A stretch of DNA of 64,000 nucleotides from NORP23 sp050302475. Its GTDB lineage: Bacteria > Pseudomonadota > Alphaproteobacteria > Rhodobacterales > Rhodobacteraceae. Under the pieces are notes generated by a model. It did no database searches. It saw nothing but the letters and a program-made list of their open reading frames with translations, and was not told the origin of the DNA. The translations under genes and the position numbers were made by a program. Positions 40,022 through 48,507 of this stretch are shown here, piece by piece. Location of the stretch: the NCBI GenBank assembly GCA_050302475.1, contig JBNLBF010000001.1, positions 247,766 to 311,765 on the forward strand, written 5' to 3'. How positions within the stretch are numbered: the stretch's first letter is position 1; the number at the start of each line of letters is the position of its first letter.

Positions 40022-42639
40022 GCAGCACGGTCTGCACCACCTGCCCCTATTGTGGCGTTGGGTGCGGTGTTCTGGCGACACCTGATGAACACGGCGGGGT
40101 CGAGATCAAGGGCGACCCAACGCATCCGGCGAATTTCGGGCGGCTGTGCTCTAAGGGCTCGGCACTCGACGAGACCGTCGGGACCGAGGGTCGCCTTCTC
40201 ACACCGCGGATCGCCGGGCGATCCGGCAGCTGGGATCAGGCGTTTGATCTGGTTGCCGGGAAGTTCCGGGAAACCATCGATCAGCACGGTCCGGACAGTG
40301 TCGCGTTTTACGTATCCGGCCAATTGCTGACCGAGGATTATTATGTCGCGAATAAACTGATGAAAGGCTTCATCGGGTCGGCCAATATCGACACGAATTC
40401 TCGCCTGTGTATGGCGTCATCGGTCGCTGGTCATCGCCGTGCCTTTGGCACTGACACGGTGCCCGGAACGTACGAGGATCTGGAGGAAGCTGACCTGATC
40501 GTTCTGGTCGGATCGAACTTGGCGTGGTGCCATCCTGTCCTGCATCAGCGGATATTGGCAGCAAAAGCCAAGCGCCCGGTGACCATCGTCACCGTTGATC
40601 CACGACGGACCGCAACGGCGGAAACATCGGATCTTCATCTGGCAATTGCACAGGGGTCAGATGTTGCGCTGTTTAATGGCCTGCTGAACCGTATCGCGGC
40701 GGAGGGGGCAATAACCGACTATGCCATCCGGCAGGTAAATGGCCTCGGGGATACGTTGATGGCGGTTCAGGACATGTCGCTGGACCACGCCGCCGCCGTG
40801 ACCGGCGTGGAGTCCAATCTGCTGGACCAGTTTTACTCGTTGTGGACCGGCACCGAAAAGGTCGTGACGGTGTATTCGCAAGGCGTCAATCAATCCTCTG
40901 CCGGGACCGATAAGGTGAATGCGATCATCAATTGTCATCTGGCTACCGGGCGGATCGGGCGTGCTGGCATGGGGCCGTTTTCAGTCACCGGCCAGCCCAA
41001 CGCCATGGGTGGACGCGAGGTTGGAGGCCTCGCCAACATGCTGGCCGCGCATATGGAGATCGAAAATAGTGATCACCGTTCCCTCGTTCAGGGGTTCTGG
41101 AACGCTCCGACGATACCGAAACAGACGGGACTGAAGGCCGTTGATATGTTCGACGCCTGCGCGACCGGTCAGATCAAGGCGCTCTGGATAATGTGCACCA
41201 ATCCTGCGGTATCAATGCCTCGTGCCAACCATGTCGCCGAGGCCATCCGCAATTGTGATTTCACTGTTGTGTCCGACATTGTGGAGACAGACACAACCGC
41301 GCTGGCTGACGTAGTTCTTCCGGCCACGGGCTGGGGCGAGAAAAGCGGCACTGTAACCAATTCCGAGCGGCGCATTTCGCGGCAACGGGCGTTCCTGCCC
41401 CCACCCGGGGAGGCTCGGCATGACTGGCAGATCATCTGCGATGTCGCCGCGCGGATGGGGTATTGTGCCGCCTTCGATTTCGCCACGCCGGATGAAATTT
41501 TCGCCGAGCATGTGGCGCTGTCTACGCTTGCGGCAAAACAAGGATTGGATTTTGACCTGTCAGGATTGGCTGGCGCGGACTACGACAATTTGCCCCCAAC
41601 GCAATGGCCGGTGAATGATGGAAGGACGGGTGGTCGATTCTTTGCCGAAGGCGGATATTTCACACCAGACGGCAAAGCCCGAATGGTGCCGGTGACACCA
41701 AAACGCAGCGTCAATTCTGTTAGCCGGGAATATCCATTGATACTAAATACCGGACGTATCCGCGATCAGTGGCACACAATGACACGGACCGCAAAGTCCG
41801 CAAAACTTAGCCGCCACATGGCCGAACCGTTTGTTGAACTTCACCCCGATGACGCTGAAGTGGCTGGGATCGCTGCCGCCGAGCTAATGCAAGTGGAAAG
41901 TCCGTATGGTCAGATCATTGCGCGCGCCTTGATTACAGAACGCACGCCCAAAGGGACCGTGTTTGCGCCGATGCATTGGACCTCTCAATGGGCGTCAAAG
42001 GCGCGAACGGATTCAGTTGTCGCGCCGGTCACGGACCCGATCTCCGGCCAGCCGGAGCTGAAACGCACGGCTGTAAAAATCGAGAAGGTCGACATTGCCT
42101 GGTACGGGTTCGCCATCACGCGAGCGGAGCTGATGCCGACAACGGATTACTGGGCGCGCGCAAAGGTAAACGGCGGCTGGATTGCGGAGCTGGCCGGAAT
42201 GTCCCCGCTTGAGGATTCGGAATCCTTACTGAAATCGCTTGCTGGCGCGCCAGATGCTGACGTGATCACTATCGCCGACAAAGCCCGTGGAGGCGAGCGT
42301 GTTGCGCTGGTTAAAAATGGCCAGTTGTTGGCGGTACTGTTCACCTCAAACCAGCCAGTTGCGGTCGCCCGCAATTTCGTTGCTGAGATATTTGGGGAGC
42401 CGTTCACGCCGGATATCCTTGCCGGGCAGCCCTCGCTCGGGCGGCCTGATCCGGGGGCGACCGTCTGTTCCTGTTTCGGTGTAGGGATTAACACGGTGCG
42501 CGACGCGATCCTGACACAGCGTCTGACCAGCGTCGATGAAATCGGAAAAGTCCTGGAGGCCGGAACGAATTGCGGGTCCTGTAAACCCGAGCTTCAGTCG
42601 TTGCTTGCGAATACTGACATGCCTTTAGCGGCGGAGTAA
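40018..42639 (+). CDS. nasA: Assimilatory nitrate reductase, molybdopterin catalytic subunit
   Basis: 873 residues. The N-terminal [4Fe-4S] ligands are C9, C12, C16 and C44 (CPYCGVGC and CSKG). The molybdopterin oxidoreductase and dinucleotide-binding domains follow. The C-terminal BFD-like [2Fe-2S] domain is seen as CSCFGVGINTVRDAI and NCGSCKPELQSLL (about 820-865). It reduces nitrate to nitrite in the cytosol for assimilation and has no Tat signal. No separate NADH-oxidising subunit gene (NasB) is in the window, so the electron donor is probably ferredoxin, flavodoxin or a NADH module elsewhere. Its stop abuts that of the convergent amidotransferase gene. Confidence 0.95.
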   Translation: MSSTVCTTCPYCGVGCGVLATPDEHGGVEIKGDPTHPANFGRLCSKGSALDETVGTEGRLLTPRIAGRSGSWDQAFDLVAGKFRETIDQHGPDSVAFYVSGQLLTEDYYVANKLMKGFIGSANIDTNSRLCMASSVAGHRRAFGTDTVPGTYEDLEEADLIVLVGSNLAWCHPVLHQRILAAKAKRPVTIVTVDPRRTATAETSDLHLAIAQGSDVALFNGLLNRIAAEGAITDYAIRQVNGLGDTLMAVQDMSLDHAAAVTGVESNLLDQFYSLWTGTEKVVTVYSQGVNQSSAGTDKVNAIINCHLATGRIGRAGMGPFSVTGQPNAMGGREVGGLANMLAAHMEIENSDHRSLVQGFWNAPTIPKQTGLKAVDMFDACATGQIKALWIMCTNPAVSMPRANHVAEAIRNCDFTVVSDIVETDTTALADVVLPATGWGEKSGTVTNSERRISRQRAFLPPPGEARHDWQIICDVAARMGYCAAFDFATPDEIFAEHVALSTLAAKQGLDFDLSGLAGADYDNLPPTQWPVNDGRTGGRFFAEGGYFTPDGKARMVPVTPKRSVNSVSREYPLILNTGRIRDQWHTMTRTAKSAKLSRHMAEPFVELHPDDAEVAGIAAAELMQVESPYGQIIARALITERTPKGTVFAPMHWTSQWASKARTDSVVAPVTDPISGQPELKRTAVKIEKVDIAWYGFAITRAELMPTTDYWARAKVNGGWIAELAGMSPLEDSESLLKSLAGAPDADVITIADKARGGERVALVKNGQLLAVLFTSNQPVAVARNFVAEIFGEPFTPDILAGQPSLGRPDPGATVCSCFGVGINTVRDAILTQRLTSVDEIGKVLEAGTNCGSCKPELQSLLANTDMPLAAE

Positions 42640-42649
42640 TTACCCCGCC
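42630..42649. terminator. Stop-codon-centred inverted repeat, nasA/amidotransferase junction
   Basis: GGCGG-A-GTAATTAC-C-CCGCC: eight pairs with one A/C mismatch. The centre is TAATTA, the two back-to-back stop codons. No U-tract follows, so efficiency as a bidirectional terminator is uncertain. Confidence 0.45.
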
Positions 42650-43407
42650 AGTTTTGCCTGACTGACCACCGGTTCGCGAATGGCACGCCCGAACGCCTCG
42701 AACAGGGGACGCGAGACCTCGTCATGCGCAGCGTTCCATTCCGGATGCCACTGCACGCCGATCGCGAAACCGGGCGCATCCTTGATATGGATCGCCTCGG
42801 GTGTGCCGTCGGGGGCGTAGCCTTCGATCACCACGCGCTCGCCGGGATCGGCAATCCCCTGACCGTGAAGCGAATTGACCAGCACCTCGTCTGATCCGAA
42901 TATCCGGGCGAAAACCCCACCCGGCGCCAGCGCGACAGTGTGGCGATGTTCGAATTTTTCTTCCAGCGTCCCGTCAGGCGGCATCCGGTGGTTCATCCGG
43001 CCCGGCAAGTCACGGATTTCCGGATGCAGCGTTCCACCGAAGGCAACGTTAAATTCCTGAAAGCCCCGACAAATGCCAAGGATCGGCACACCAGTCGCCA
43101 CACAATGGCGGATCAAGGGGAGCGTGAGGTTATCGCGATCCTCGTCAAAGAACCCGTGCGCCTCGGTCGCCTCATGTCCGTAATGGCGGGGATGGACGTT
43201 CGGACGGCCGCCGGTAAAGACGAAGCCGTCGAAGCGCTCCGCCAGATCCTCCACACTGCCGATATGCGGGGTCGCCGGAACCATGACCGGCAGCGCGTCA
43301 CAGACGGTGGCGACTGCCTCGATATTCATGATTCCAACCGCCTGCACGCGGTATTCTTCATTGATCAGATGCGCATTTCCGATGATTCCAACGAGGGGAC
43401 GAGACAT
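42640..43407 (-). CDS. Class I glutamine amidotransferase, PuuD-like gamma-glutamyl-GABA hydrolase
   Basis: 255 residues from the ATG at 43407, preceded by GAGGT. The nucleophile C113 lies in GICRGFQEFNVAFGGTL, and the later VQWHPEW carries the catalytic histidine and glutamate. Together with FTGGRPNVHP, this is the peptidase C26 family that contains PuuD, which frees GABA from gamma-glutamyl-GABA in putrescine degradation. No puu genes are adjacent, so the precise substrate is uncertain. Confidence 0.88.
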   Translation of the reverse strand: MSRPLVGIIGNAHLINEEYRVQAVGIMNIEAVATVCDALPVMVPATPHIGSVEDLAERFDGFVFTGGRPNVHPRHYGHEATEAHGFFDEDRDNLTLPLIRHCVATGVPILGICRGFQEFNVAFGGTLHPEIRDLPGRMNHRMPPDGTLEEKFEHRHTVALAPGGVFARIFGSDEVLVNSLHGQGIADPGERVVIEGYAPDGTPEAIHIKDAPGFAIGVQWHPEWNAAHDEVSRPLFEAFGRAIREPVVSQAKLAG

Positions 43408-43567
43408 GGTTACCTCACTTTCACACCTGATTTTCCCAAAAATGTCTCGGAGAGTCCATAACCCCTCCACTCCATTTCCTGAGCATTCAGTTTCCTATCG
43501 GGAAATTGTGATCGGATTCCTGACCGCGTTCGTTTTTCGGGGACGACATCGGCCCCATTGACCGGGT

Positions 43568-44029
43568 TTAAGTTTTCTGAGGTTTAAACGGTTCCATTCC
43601 GGCCCGTGCCAGCGCATCGGCGCGTTCATTTTCCGGATGCCCGGCATGGCCCTTGATCCATTCCCATGTGATCTGATGGCGTTGCTGAGCTTCGTCCAGA
43701 CGCCGCCACAATTCCTCGTTCTTCACGGGTTTCTTCGCCGCGGTTTTCCAGCCGTTCTTCTTCCAACCGTGGATCCATTTGGTCAGCCCGTCCTTGACGT
43801 AAACACTGTCCGTTACCAGCGTCAGGGCGACACCTTTGTCCAGCGTCTCCAGCGCCGTGATCGCGGCCATCAGTTCCATGCGGTTATTGGTGGTTTCAGA
43901 CTCGCCACCTTTTAACTCGCGCTCCTTCACCACGCGATCACCGTCACGCGCCACCAGCAACACGCCCCAGCCCCCCGGGCCGGGATTGCCGGAGCACGCC
44001 CCGTCGGTATAGGCGAACAGGTCAGCCAT
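43568..44029 (-). CDS. rnhA: Ribonuclease HI
   Basis: 153 residues. D9 (YTDGACSGNPGPGGWG), E52 (TTNNRMEL), D74 (LVTDSVYV) and the late aspartate in ERADALA form the DEDD metal site. Residues about 82-92 (TKWIHGWKKNGW) are the basic handle that binds the DNA strand. It removes the RNA strand of RNA-DNA hybrids. It follows a LysE-type gene with a 3-base gap and probably shares its transcript. Confidence 0.96.
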   Translation of the reverse strand: MADLFAYTDGACSGNPGPGGWGVLLVARDGDRVVKERELKGGESETTNNRMELMAAITALETLDKGVALTLVTDSVYVKDGLTKWIHGWKKNGWKTAAKKPVKNEELWRRLDEAQQRHQITWEWIKGHAGHPENERADALARAGMEPFKPQKT

Positions 44030-44032
44030 GGC

Positions 44033-44644
44033 TCAAGCGCGTTCCAGCGCCGGCCGACCGGCAAGCGCAGCAAACACCGCCGCAAAGCTACGGTTCAGCC
44101 AGCGCATCAGGCATTCGCTTGATAATATCCAAGTACGAGCCGCGGCGGCGTAAAGGCCATAGATCGCGAACACGACGAAGGTCATTACCATGAACACCGC
44201 GCCGAGGCTGATCATTTCCACCGTCACGGTTGCGGGACTACCGCTCAGGAATGGCGGTAACAGGGCGAGGAAAAAGATCGAGAGTTTCGGGTTCAGGATA
44301 TTGATCAACGCACCGCGCCGGGCAATGCGCCATCCGGCTTCTGCGGTGGTGTCGGCCTGCACATTCAGCGCACCGCCACCTTTCAGCGCCTGAACGGCCA
44401 GCCAAAGCAAATAGGCGACGCCGGCAAATTTCACCGCCGTGAACAGCAGCGCGCTGGCATGCAGCACCGCCGCCACGCCCAGCACCGCCACAGTCAGATG
44501 CGGCACGATCCCAAAGGTGCAGCCGAGCGCCGCCCAGATCGCCGGTCCGCGCCCCTGCCCCAGTCCAATCGCCAGCGTGTACACCACACCCGTTCCAGGG
44601 ATCAGTACGACAACCAGCGCGGTCAGGAAAAATTGGAATGACAT
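44033..44644 (-). CDS. LysE family amino-acid exporter
   Basis: 203 residues with six predicted helices. VVVLIPGTGVVYTLAIGLGQGRGPAIWAALG near the N-terminus and NILNPKLSIFFLALLPPFL in the middle are the LysE/RhtB signature. It exports amino acids or their analogues (lysine, threonine, homoserine lactone) at the inner membrane. The substrate is not determined. It lies between DUF3429 and rnhA genes with gaps of 9 and 3 bases. Confidence 0.92.
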   Translation of the reverse strand: MSFQFFLTALVVVLIPGTGVVYTLAIGLGQGRGPAIWAALGCTFGIVPHLTVAVLGVAAVLHASALLFTAVKFAGVAYLLWLAVQALKGGGALNVQADTTAEAGWRIARRGALINILNPKLSIFFLALLPPFLSGSPATVTVEMISLGAVFMVMTFVVFAIYGLYAAAARTWILSSECLMRWLNRSFAAVFAALAGRPALERA

Positions 44645-44653
44645 GAGTGGCTC

Positions 44654-45097
44654 CTATCCTAATGCCGGGATCAGCAGGCAGATCACGACGATAGTCGTCA
44701 GCATTGCCCGCAATCGCATCCACCATTTCGGCGTTACGCCGAACTGCGCAAACAGGAAATCTATCGCGAGACAGCCGAGGAACCCGAAGGCCAACATCAC
44801 CAAATCACCACCTACCACCAAAAACGCCCAGAGCGCGGGGAGCACCGACAGTGTCAGCAACAGCCATGTGGCGCGGCTGGCGGCAAATCCCCAAAGGGCG
44901 CCACCCATGAAGGCGAGGATGATCTTGCCATAACCCAACATCAACCCGGCCCCGGTGTTGGGCAAAGTCATATGATCCACGTTTCGGATCGCGGGCGGGA
45001 TCAGGTCATAGCCAAAGATCTGCGCCAATCCCAGCAGGAAAGGGATCAAACCCAGCAGGCCCAGCGTGAGGGCCGGTGTCGGGATACCTTTGAACAT
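44654..45097 (-). CDS. DUF3429 family membrane protein
   Basis: 147 residues from the ATG at 45097 (MFKGIPTPALTLGLLGLIPF), which shares bases with the ispH stop (TAATG); the longer frame upstream lies inside ispH. Five hydrophobic helices, with YGKIILAFMGGALWGFAA in the middle, match DUF3429. The function is unknown. Translational coupling to ispH is likely. Confidence 0.85.
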   Translation of the reverse strand: MFKGIPTPALTLGLLGLIPFLLGLAQIFGYDLIPPAIRNVDHMTLPNTGAGLMLGYGKIILAFMGGALWGFAASRATWLLLTLSVLPALWAFLVVGGDLVMLAFGFLGCLAIDFLFAQFGVTPKWWMRLRAMLTTIVVICLLIPALG

Positions 45098-46053
45098 TAT
45101 GCCTCCGCCGCTTCGCGCAGTACCCGCGGGACTTTGAATTCGACGTTTTCTTTGGCGGTTTCCACAACCTCCATCGTCACGTCGAACCGGTCGCTGAAGG
45201 CATCGACAACCTCGTTGATCAGCACCTCGGGGGCCGAGGCTCCCGCGGTGATCCCAACCGCCCGGATTGTCCCCAGCGCGCGCCAGTCGATATCCGCCGC
45301 CCGCTGCACCAGTTGCGCGTAATCGCATCCGGCCTTGGCCGCGACCTCAACCAAGCGGCGGGAATTGGACGAGTTCGGTGCGCCGATGACCAAGAGCGCC
45401 TCCACCTTCGGCGCGATGGCTTTCACCGCCGATTGACGGTTGGTGGTGGCGTAACAGATGTCCTCTTTGTGCGGGCCGATAATGTCGGGGAAACGCGCCT
45501 GAAGCGCGGTCACAATGCCCGCTGTGTCGTCAACCGACAGCGTCGTCTGTGTAATGAAGGCCAACTTCGCCGGATCTCGTGGGGTCAGCGTTGCGACGTC
45601 AGCTTCAGTTTCAACCAGCAGCACTTCACCATCAGGCAGCTGCCCCATGGTACCGATGGTTTCGGGATGGCCCGCGTGGCCGATCATGACCATCTGAAGC
45701 CCGTTTTCGTGATGCCGCTCAGCCTCAATATGCACCTTGCTGACCAGTGGACAGGTCGCATCGACATAGATCATGTTCCGCTTTGCTGCCGCTGCGGGCA
45801 CGGCTTTCGGCACGCCGTGCGCGGAAAAGATCACCGGGCGGTCGTCGGGGCATTCGTCCAGCTCCTCAACAAAAACCGCCCCTTTTTCGCGAAGTTCATC
45901 GACGACATATTTGTTGTGCACAATCTCGTGGCGGACATAGACAGGCGCGCCCCATTTCTCCAGCGCCATCTCGACAATCTTGATCGCACGATCCACGCCA
46001 GCGCAAAATCCGCGCGGGGCGGCGAGGTAGAGGGAAAGAGGTGGTTTGCTCAT
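45097..46053 (-). CDS. ispH: 4-hydroxy-3-methylbut-2-enyl diphosphate reductase
   Basis: 318 residues of the normal IspH length. The three cluster cysteines are visible: C17 in RGFCAGVDRAI, one in DATCPLVSKVH (about 97) and one in DICYATTNRQ (about 199). HAGHPE and GAPNSSNSRRLVE are the substrate-contact motifs. It makes IPP and DMAPP in the last step of the MEP isoprenoid pathway. It diverges from the DUF1801 gene across 99 bases, which must hold its promoter. Confidence 0.96.
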   Translation of the reverse strand: MSKPPLSLYLAAPRGFCAGVDRAIKIVEMALEKWGAPVYVRHEIVHNKYVVDELREKGAVFVEELDECPDDRPVIFSAHGVPKAVPAAAAKRNMIYVDATCPLVSKVHIEAERHHENGLQMVMIGHAGHPETIGTMGQLPDGEVLLVETEADVATLTPRDPAKLAFITQTTLSVDDTAGIVTALQARFPDIIGPHKEDICYATTNRQSAVKAIAPKVEALLVIGAPNSSNSRRLVEVAAKAGCDYAQLVQRAADIDWRALGTIRAVGITAGASAPEVLINEVVDAFSDRFDVTMEVVETAKENVEFKVPRVLREAAEA

Positions 46054-46152
46054 GCCCCAAACCTATGCATTGCGCACGTGAAGGTCCAGCCGCAAACCTC
46101 CTTCTTTCGATGGATATGCGAGGGCCGCGATACGGTGCTGAAAGGATAAGCG

Positions 46153-46506
46153 ATGACCAAGGAAGTTGATGACTGGATGGCGGCGTACGACAATCCAATG
46201 AAAGCGGATGTAGAGTCCGTGCGGCAGGCCGTGCTGGCGGCTGATCTTCTGATGGAAGAATGTATCAAATGGCAAGCGCCGACTTTCACCTACAAGGGAA
46301 ATCTTGCCAGTTTCTTCCCGAAGGCGAAGGCGCATGCAACGCTGATGTTTCACAAAGGCGCCGACATTCCCGGTGATTTCCCCAACTTGGTGGGTGATGG
46401 GAAAGAGGCGAGAACAATGACCTTTGCCGATCTGGACGACGTAGACCGAAAGCAGGAAGAGTTACGCGCGATTGTGCAAGCCTGGTGCGATTGGAAAGAC
46501 GGCTGA
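46153..46506 (+). CDS. DUF1801 domain protein
   Basis: 117 residues. IKWQAPTFTYKGNLASFF, with the later HATLMFHKGADIPG, is characteristic of DUF1801 (YdhG/YobI-like) proteins. These are small cytosolic proteins of unknown role, some of which are thought to bind ligands or ferredoxin-like partners. No neighbouring gene on its strand is close. The 278 bases after it are without a gene. Confidence 0.85.
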   Translation: MTKEVDDWMAAYDNPMKADVESVRQAVLAADLLMEECIKWQAPTFTYKGNLASFFPKAKAHATLMFHKGADIPGDFPNLVGDGKEARTMTFADLDDVDRKQEELRAIVQAWCDWKDG

Positions 46507-46648
46507 GGAACGACTTGATCCAGTGCTTGATCTGAACGTTATCAATCCTGTGTTAGAACCTTTCGGGTAAGTATTTCGGCTTTCGGCCCATACATTGGAG
46601 CGAGCAAAAGTCCGTTTAGAATAGCCAACAATTTAAATTCCAGTAACC

Positions 46649-46667
46649 GCCGGGCCAAAGGTCCGGC
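46649..46667. other. Hairpin in the gene-free stretch 46507-46784
   Basis: GCCGGGCC (46649-46656) and GGTCCGGC (46660-46667) pair over eight positions (one G-T on the plus strand) with an AAA loop. The surrounding 278 bases between the convergent DUF1801 and NYN genes carry no supportable gene, no tRNA and no U-tract next to the hairpin. It may be a terminator or part of an unannotated small RNA. Confidence 0.45.
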
Positions 46668-46784
46668 CACGCCCAACGGGAGCAGTTGAATTTCGAATAC
46701 AACCTACGACGTGTGGGAGCCCCCCAAACAAATTTATAGAAAATCGACCTTTGGAATCGCTGCTTTCGGAAACTGGCGTCTTTA

Positions 46785-47357
46785 TCAGTCCGTATCGCTG
46801 TCATCGAATGATGACGGACGATCATCTTCGCGCGCCGGGCGACCGATGACATCGCGCAATTCGTCCAGCTCGATGAAATTATCGCACTGACGACGCAATT
46901 CGTCGGCAATCATCGGGGGTTGCGTACGGATCGTTGAAACGACCGATACACGAACACCTTTGCGCTGCAGGCTTTCGATCAGGGGACGGAAATCTCCGTC
47001 GCCGGAGAACAGCACGGCGTGGTCGATATGGGGCGCCAATTCCATCGCATCGACAGTCAACTCGATATCCATATTGCCTTTGACCTTACGACGGCCTACG
47101 GAATCGGTGAACTCTTTTGCAGGCTTGGTGACCATCATGAAACCGTTGTAATTCAGCCAGTCCACTAGCGGTCGAATTGGCGAATATTCTTCGTTTTCCA
47201 GAAGGGCCGTATAGTACATCGCGCGCAACATTTTACCACGGCGTGCAAATTCTGAGCGCAGTAGCTTATAGTCAATGTCGAATCCCAGGGCTTTTGCTGA
47301 TGCATAAAGGTTGGAACCATCTATAAACAACGCTAGGCGCTCGTCACGATAAAACAT
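46785..47357 (-). CDS. NYN/LabA-like (DUF88) domain protein
   Basis: 190 residues from the ATG at 47357, with GGAGAA upstream; the longer frame adds 42 residues without family similarity. FYRDERLALFIDGSNLYASAKALGFDIDYKLL (D13) and VLFSGDGDFRPLIESLQRKGVRV hold the acidic residues of NYN (PIN-like) nucleases, and LabA-type proteins have exactly this start. It is expected to be an RNase or RNA-binding protein. The C-terminus is aspartate-rich. It diverges from folK, as in other Rhodobacteraceae. Confidence 0.9.
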   Translation of the reverse strand: MFYRDERLALFIDGSNLYASAKALGFDIDYKLLRSEFARRGKMLRAMYYTALLENEEYSPIRPLVDWLNYNGFMMVTKPAKEFTDSVGRRKVKGNMDIELTVDAMELAPHIDHAVLFSGDGDFRPLIESLQRKGVRVSVVSTIRTQPPMIADELRRQCDNFIELDELRDVIGRPAREDDRPSSFDDSDTD

Positions 47358-47461
47358 ACTTTCTCCGTTTTTTATGCATCTCTGCCCCACCAGTGCACCG
47401 ATTTCAATTGCAAAATGCGAAACCGGAACCTTACGTAAAGGATAGGTAGCGTAAACCTGAC

Positions 47462-48052
47462 ATGCAAGACCGAAAACTGCCAAGTCATATGATAAAGTGT
47501 CTCATTGCCCTCGGGTCAAACCTGTCTTCTTCCACCGGAACGCCGATGGAGACGTTAACCCTTGCCCTCCGGTTGATTGAATCCGAATCATTCAGGATTT
47601 GCAATATGAGCAAATGGTATCGCACGCCTGCGTTCCCGGCTGGCGCGGGACCAGATTTTGTAAATGCCGTTGTTCTTGCTGAAACAGATCAACCTCCTGA
47701 AAGCGCTTTAAAAAAACTTCACAAGATCGAAGCCGAAATGGGCAGAGTCCGAAAATTGCGCTGGGGTGCCCGGGTCTGTGACCTCGATCTTCTGGATTAT
47801 AGCGGAAAAATTCTTCCTGAATTATCAATATTTCGTAAATGGGCCGACCTGCCGGCAGAGGCGCAGGCTGAAAACGCCCCGGACCAGTTGATCCTCCCGC
47901 ACCCTCGCATTCAGGACCGGGCCTTTGTTCTTGTTCCGCTACGAGATGTCGCTCCTGATTGGCTACACCCGGTCACCGGCCTGTCGGTGGATCAGATGAT
48001 CGCCGCCCTGCCCCCTGAAGATATCGAACAAATACAGGTGATTTCGCCCTAA
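47462..48052 (+). CDS. folK: 7,8-dihydro-6-hydroxymethylpterin pyrophosphokinase
   Basis: 196 residues from the ATG at 47462, or 187 from the ATG at 47489 (MIKCLIALGSNLSS), where family similarity begins; neither has a convincing ribosome site. ALGSNL, WGARVCDLDLLDY and LPHPRIQDRAFVLVPLRDV are the ATP- and pterin-binding motifs. It makes the diphosphate used by dihydropteroate synthase in folate synthesis. It is the first of a series of plus-strand genes (rpoZ, rsh, pdxJ). Confidence 0.92.
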   Translation: MQDRKLPSHMIKCLIALGSNLSSSTGTPMETLTLALRLIESESFRICNMSKWYRTPAFPAGAGPDFVNAVVLAETDQPPESALKKLHKIEAEMGRVRKLRWGARVCDLDLLDYSGKILPELSIFRKWADLPAEAQAENAPDQLILPHPRIQDRAFVLVPLRDVAPDWLHPVTGLSVDQMIAALPPEDIEQIQVISP

Positions 48053-48121
48053 AACCCTCTTGCATTCCGCCGCCCGCCATATTAGGTGTGCGGCCTTCCA
48101 ACAAGCTCGGAGCATGGATTT

Positions 48122-48475
48122 ATGGCACGCGTCACCGTTGAAGATTGCATTGATAAAGTCCCGAACCGGTTCGAACTGGTCATGTTGGCTGCGCATCGTG
48201 CGCGCGAGCTGTCCGTTGGTGCCGAACTGACCGTGGACCGCGACAATGACAAGAATCCGGTTGTTGCCCTTCGCGAAATCGCCGAAGAAACCCTGACCGC
48301 CGAGCAGCTGCGCGAATCCGCCATCGAAAGCAACCAGCGCCAGATCGAGGTCGACGAAGCCGAAGAAGATCAGATGACGCTGCTTATGGGCACAGAAGCC
48401 GACGACAAAACCGACGACGATATGTCGGAAGAAAATCTGCTTCGGGCCTTGATGGAAGCGCAGCGCGAGTCGTAA
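48122..48475 (+). CDS. rpoZ: RNA polymerase omega subunit
   Basis: 117 residues from the ATG at 48122. MARVTVEDCIDKVPNRFELVMLAAHRARELSVG is the omega core, which clamps the beta-prime C-terminus. The remainder (about 65-117) is acidic, an extension typical of alphaproteobacterial omegas. Omega contributes to the ppGpp site of the enzyme, and the gene for ppGpp synthesis follows 32 bases later. Confidence 0.95.
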   Translation: MARVTVEDCIDKVPNRFELVMLAAHRARELSVGAELTVDRDNDKNPVVALREIAEETLTAEQLRESAIESNQRQIEVDEAEEDQMTLLMGTEADDKTDDDMSEENLLRALMEAQRES

Positions 48476-48507
48476 TCTGATCGGGCAGTCCCGATGGAGC
48501 CCGTGTG

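Noticed and set aside
46678..46710. tRNA-like T-arm (GTTG...TTCGAAT...CAAC)
   Set aside because: No matching acceptor stem, D-arm or anticodon arm could be built around it.
46616..46909. Minus-strand reading frame (97 codons) in and beyond the end of the NYN gene
   Set aside because: It overlaps the NYN gene in another frame, lacks a ribosome site and has an odd W/N-rich end without similarity.
47357..47483. Extended N-terminus of the NYN protein
   Set aside because: The extra 42 residues do not belong to the family; the internal ATG at 47357 has a GGAGAA site and gives the canonical start.
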